From Hydrogenovibrio sp. SC-1 (GTDB lineage Bacteria > Pseudomonadota > Gammaproteobacteria > Thiomicrospirales > Thiomicrospiraceae), in the NCBI RefSeq assembly GCF_002848135.1, contig NZ_PKGB01000008.1:1-64000 (forward strand): DNA of 64,000 bases, written 5' to 3'. Both the position numbers and the translations under genes were made by a program. The notes below the pieces were generated by a model. The model searched no databases, had not been told where the DNA came from, and was given only the letters and a program-made list of their open reading frames with translations. This document shows, in pieces, positions 61,710 through 64,000 of this stretch (positions are counted from its first letter, which is position 1; each line of letters begins with the position of its first letter).

Positions 61710-62702
61710 ATGACAATTTCTCGAAGACAATTTATCAGTCGTTCCATTGGGGCCGGTTTGTTGTCCAGTTTATCGGTCATGGGTCTCTATAGTTGCGGTA
61801 AACCAAATACCGTTCGCATCGGCTCGCACCCCTGGTTGGGTTTTGAATTTTTACACCTGGGACATCGTTTAGGTCAATTACCAGACCATATTCAATTTAG
61901 TGAATTCCGATCTGCCAGTGAAGTTCTGACCGGGCTTTCAAAAAAACAAATCGACGTTGCGACTCTCAGTTTGGATGAAGTCCTGATTGCCCGTGCTAGA
62001 GGCATTCCGATGACGGTCATAATGGTGTTTGATATCTCCGCAGGAGCCGATATGTTATTGGTTCCAGATCACATCAGACATTTGGCCGATATTAAAGGGT
62101 TACGAATTGGCTATGAAGTGTCTGCCCATGGGCAACTGATTTTGTCGAAATTACTGGAAGCCGCAAACCTATCACCAGGGGAGGTTTCAGCAATCGCCAT
62201 CCCGCCCTACCAGCAATTTGAAGCATGGCAAAACAATCAAGTTGATATCGTGATTACCCATGAACCTTATGCGTTTCAATTTTTCGCAGAAGGATTTAAT
62301 GCCATTTTTGACAGCCGCCAACTGCCAAATATGAACTATGATGTCTTAGCCGTCAGAACGGACATGCTCTCTCAACTCAGTCGTTCGTTAGATGATTTAA
62401 CCGCAATCCACTTTAAGATGGTAAAATCGTTTCAATCGAATCCCAGTGATATGTTGTATGAAATGACCAACACCATCCACAATCGTGTACCGATTGACGT
62501 AATGAAGCGTGGACTGAGAGGCATTGCACTACCCACTTTGGAAAGAAATCATTCAATTTTATCAGATACCGAAACCTTAAAAACCATGGTGAAAGCATTA
62601 ATGCCCTACACTGAGTTAACCCCAGAGCAACTTCCAGATGATATTCATCAGCTTTTCACCTCCGACTATTTACCCAAATATGTATCGAATGGCAGTCATT
62701 AA
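61710..62702 (+). CDS. Tat-exported substrate-binding lipoprotein (NMT1/NrtA-TauA type)
   Basis: From ATG 61710 it is 330 residues. The twin-arginine signal SRRQFISRSIG is followed by a hydrophobic core and a lipobox LYSC, so it is a predicted Tat-exported lipoprotein. The mature part is a two-lobed periplasmic binding protein of the NMT1/SsuA type (RIGSHPWLGFE, DVATLSLDEVLIA, HEPYAFQF). No ABC permease or ATPase is nearby. Instead it overlaps by 14 bases or more a gene for a sensor with its own binding domain, suggesting a sensory role. Confidence 0.85.
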   Translation: MTISRRQFISRSIGAGLLSSLSVMGLYSCGKPNTVRIGSHPWLGFEFLHLGHRLGQLPDHIQFSEFRSASEVLTGLSKKQIDVATLSLDEVLIARARGIPMTVIMVFDISAGADMLLVPDHIRHLADIKGLRIGYEVSAHGQLILSKLLEAANLSPGEVSAIAIPPYQQFEAWQNNQVDIVITHEPYAFQFFAEGFNAIFDSRQLPNMNYDVLAVRTDMLSQLSRSLDDLTAIHFKMVKSFQSNPSDMLYEMTNTIHNRVPIDVMKRGLRGIALPTLERNHSILSDTETLKTMVKALMPYTELTPEQLPDDIHQLFTSDYLPKYVSNGSH

Positions 62703-64000
62703 CCGCATTTTTACATTTGCTCTCAATGCACTCGTTACCTTAGGCGTGTTGTGTGGTGGCATTGCACAGGCTGACCATGCTAAATCGACAATAAACCTCG
62801 CTGTATTTGCCCACTCCAACGCCGAAGCAACGATAAAACGTTACCAACCCCTTGCCGACTATTTATCGCAACAACTACCTCATCATACCGTCAAACTCTA
62901 TGCGATGGATGATTCGGCACTGAGAACGGCTGTGCAACATAATCAAATTGACTTGGTACTGGCGAACCCGTCGCTCTACCAGATCATTCGCCATGAAAAT
63001 GCATTAAACAATGCCATTGCTACCGTCCAAACCGCCTATAAAGGCAAGCACCTCAATACCTTCGGGGGGGTCATTTTTAGTTTGTCAGGCCGAGAAGATA
63101 TTCAATCACTGAATGACTTAGCCAATAAAACCATTGCCATTCCTTCTTTCCGAAGCTCTGGCGCTTTTAGTATACCGATGGCTGAACTGGCCAAACATAC
63201 AGGCCTGACCCAACAGGACTTAAACTTTATCACGACCCATGATAATGAAAGGGTCATTGAAGCCGTATTATCAAAAAAAGCCGATGTCGGTTTTGTCCGC
63301 AGCGGTATCCTTGAACAATCGATTAACGATGGTAATCTCTCCGGTTTAGATATTAAAGTCATTCACGCTCGGGATCTATTCAACTATCCCTTCAAGCTGT
63401 CGACCACCCTTTATCCGGAATGGCCCTTTGCCGTACTCAGTCACATTGATGAAACCACCACCAAACAAATCGCCTTGGCACTTTATAACTTAACGGCTGA
63501 CCACCCCGCAGCCAAAGCCGCTCAAATTGCCGGGTTTATCCCGCCATCGGATTATTTACCTTACGAGAAAATCCTACGTGAGTTGCAACTAGAACCTTAC
63601 CATATCCCTCCCCAATTCAGCCTAAAGCAATTTTGGCAGCAATATACGTTTGATATTATTTTAGTCGGCATTCTGATCATTATTTTGGCGATTAGCTTAT
63701 TACGCGCTCTCTACCTCCACCAGCGTTTATTAAGCTCGATGCAACTGGTTCAGCTACATGAAAAAGTGCTCAGTGATAAAGCTGCACTGGACGAAATATT
63801 GCTGGCGTTACCTTCTCAAATCACCAAATTATCAGAGTCTGACTTTATTCATCAAGCACTTGATGAGATTGAAGGTCATATCGGAAGCGAAGTCGGTTTT
63901 GTTCATCTGTACAATAACCAGAACCAAACCTTTGAACTCATCACCCACTCTAGCCAAACCACTCGAAAACAGTTTCATGAGATTATTGTTTCTTCTTATG
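62689..64000 (+). CDS. PhnD-like periplasmic-binding sensor with GAF domain (partial)
   Basis: Open to the window edge; about 437 codons are visible. There is a signal peptide (about 1-28), then a PhnD-like phosphonate/phosphite-type binding domain (NLAVFAHSNAEATIKRYQPL, IDLVLANPSLYQ, TIAIPSFRSSGA, KADVGFVRSG). A membrane segment lies near 325-345 (IILVGILIIILAISLL), then a short linker and the start of a GAF-like domain (EVGFVHLYNNQNQTFELI). The output domain, histidine kinase or diguanylate cyclase, lies outside. Possible starts are ATG 62680 or 62689; neither has a ribosome binding site, so coupling to the upstream gene is likely. Confidence 0.82.
   Translation, partial: MAVINRIFTFALNALVTLGVLCGGIAQADHAKSTINLAVFAHSNAEATIKRYQPLADYLSQQLPHHTVKLYAMDDSALRTAVQHNQIDLVLANPSLYQIIRHENALNNAIATVQTAYKGKHLNTFGGVIFSLSGREDIQSLNDLANKTIAIPSFRSSGAFSIPMAELAKHTGLTQQDLNFITTHDNERVIEAVLSKKADVGFVRSGILEQSINDGNLSGLDIKVIHARDLFNYPFKLSTTLYPEWPFAVLSHIDETTTKQIALALYNLTADHPAAKAAQIAGFIPPSDYLPYEKILRELQLEPYHIPPQFSLKQFWQQYTFDIILVGILIIILAISLLRALYLHQRLLSSMQLVQLHEKVLSDKAALDEILLALPSQITKLSESDFIHQALDEIEGHIGSEVGFVHLYNNQNQTFELITHSSQTTRKQFHEIIVSSY

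Overview
The window is chromosomal DNA of a free-living, respiring gammaproteobacterium. Gene content and order (dapF-DUF484-xerC-hslV/hslU-ubiE-ubiJ-ubiB, hisBHAFE-HIT-tatABC, bioBFHC, ccoNOQP-ccoG-ccoHIS, TIGR03545/TIGR03546 pair) would fit the sulfur-oxidising Thiomicrospira/Hydrogenovibrio group. That placement is inference from content only; no rRNA or other phylogenetic marker was compared. No phage, transposase, CRISPR array, tRNA or rRNA was found. The region is mostly dense housekeeping sequence.

Layout. 1-3.2 kb: minus-strand urease genes ureD-ureA-ureB-ureC, preceded by a leader with an intrinsic terminator and a short overlapping ORF. 3.8-7.9 kb: hslV, xerC, DUF484 and dapF on the minus strand with a bile-acid-symporter-family gene inserted. 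8.1-12.9 kb: hslU, DUF971, ubiE, ubiJ, ubiB on the plus strand. 13.0-13.9 kb: an AT-rich islet with one lipoprotein gene flanked by 12-bp inverted repeats. 14-19 kb: tyrS, a class 1B-like pyrD, trmL, gpsA, secB, grxC and a membrane rhodanese. 19-26.9 kb: gpmI and gltBD. 27-35.7 kb: a complete cbb3 oxidase cluster, including a 43-residue membrane protein, with an FNR/ANR-like site upstream. 36-43.9 kb: his genes, a HIT protein, tatABC, a DUF255 protein and a membrane Zn-peptidase. 43.9-48.7 kb: comF and bioBFHC. 48.7-58.6 kb: two lipoproteins, a large PAS chemoreceptor, the TIGR03545/03546 pair and priA. 58.8-64 kb: a cytochrome b561-type protein, an unlinked trpB, rsmJ, a Tat-exported binding lipoprotein and the start of a periplasmic-binding/GAF sensor that runs off the end.

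How they work together: assimilation of nitrogen (urease to ammonia, GOGAT), microaerobic respiration (cbb3, ubiquinone synthesis by UbiE/J/B), histidine and biotin synthesis, and protein export (SecB, Tat). The Tat system is matched here by at least one twin-arginine substrate (61710).

The most unusual signal is not a gene. A 10-bp perfect palindrome, CCAGGCCTGG, occurs nine times exactly in 64 kb (about 0.06 expected at even base composition), plus many one- or two-base variants. Five exact copies are the centre of loop-less terminator-like palindromes between genes, and four lie inside unrelated reading frames on both strands. This distribution resembles that of a DNA uptake sequence or another genome-wide site, and it is the best candidate here for something undescribed.
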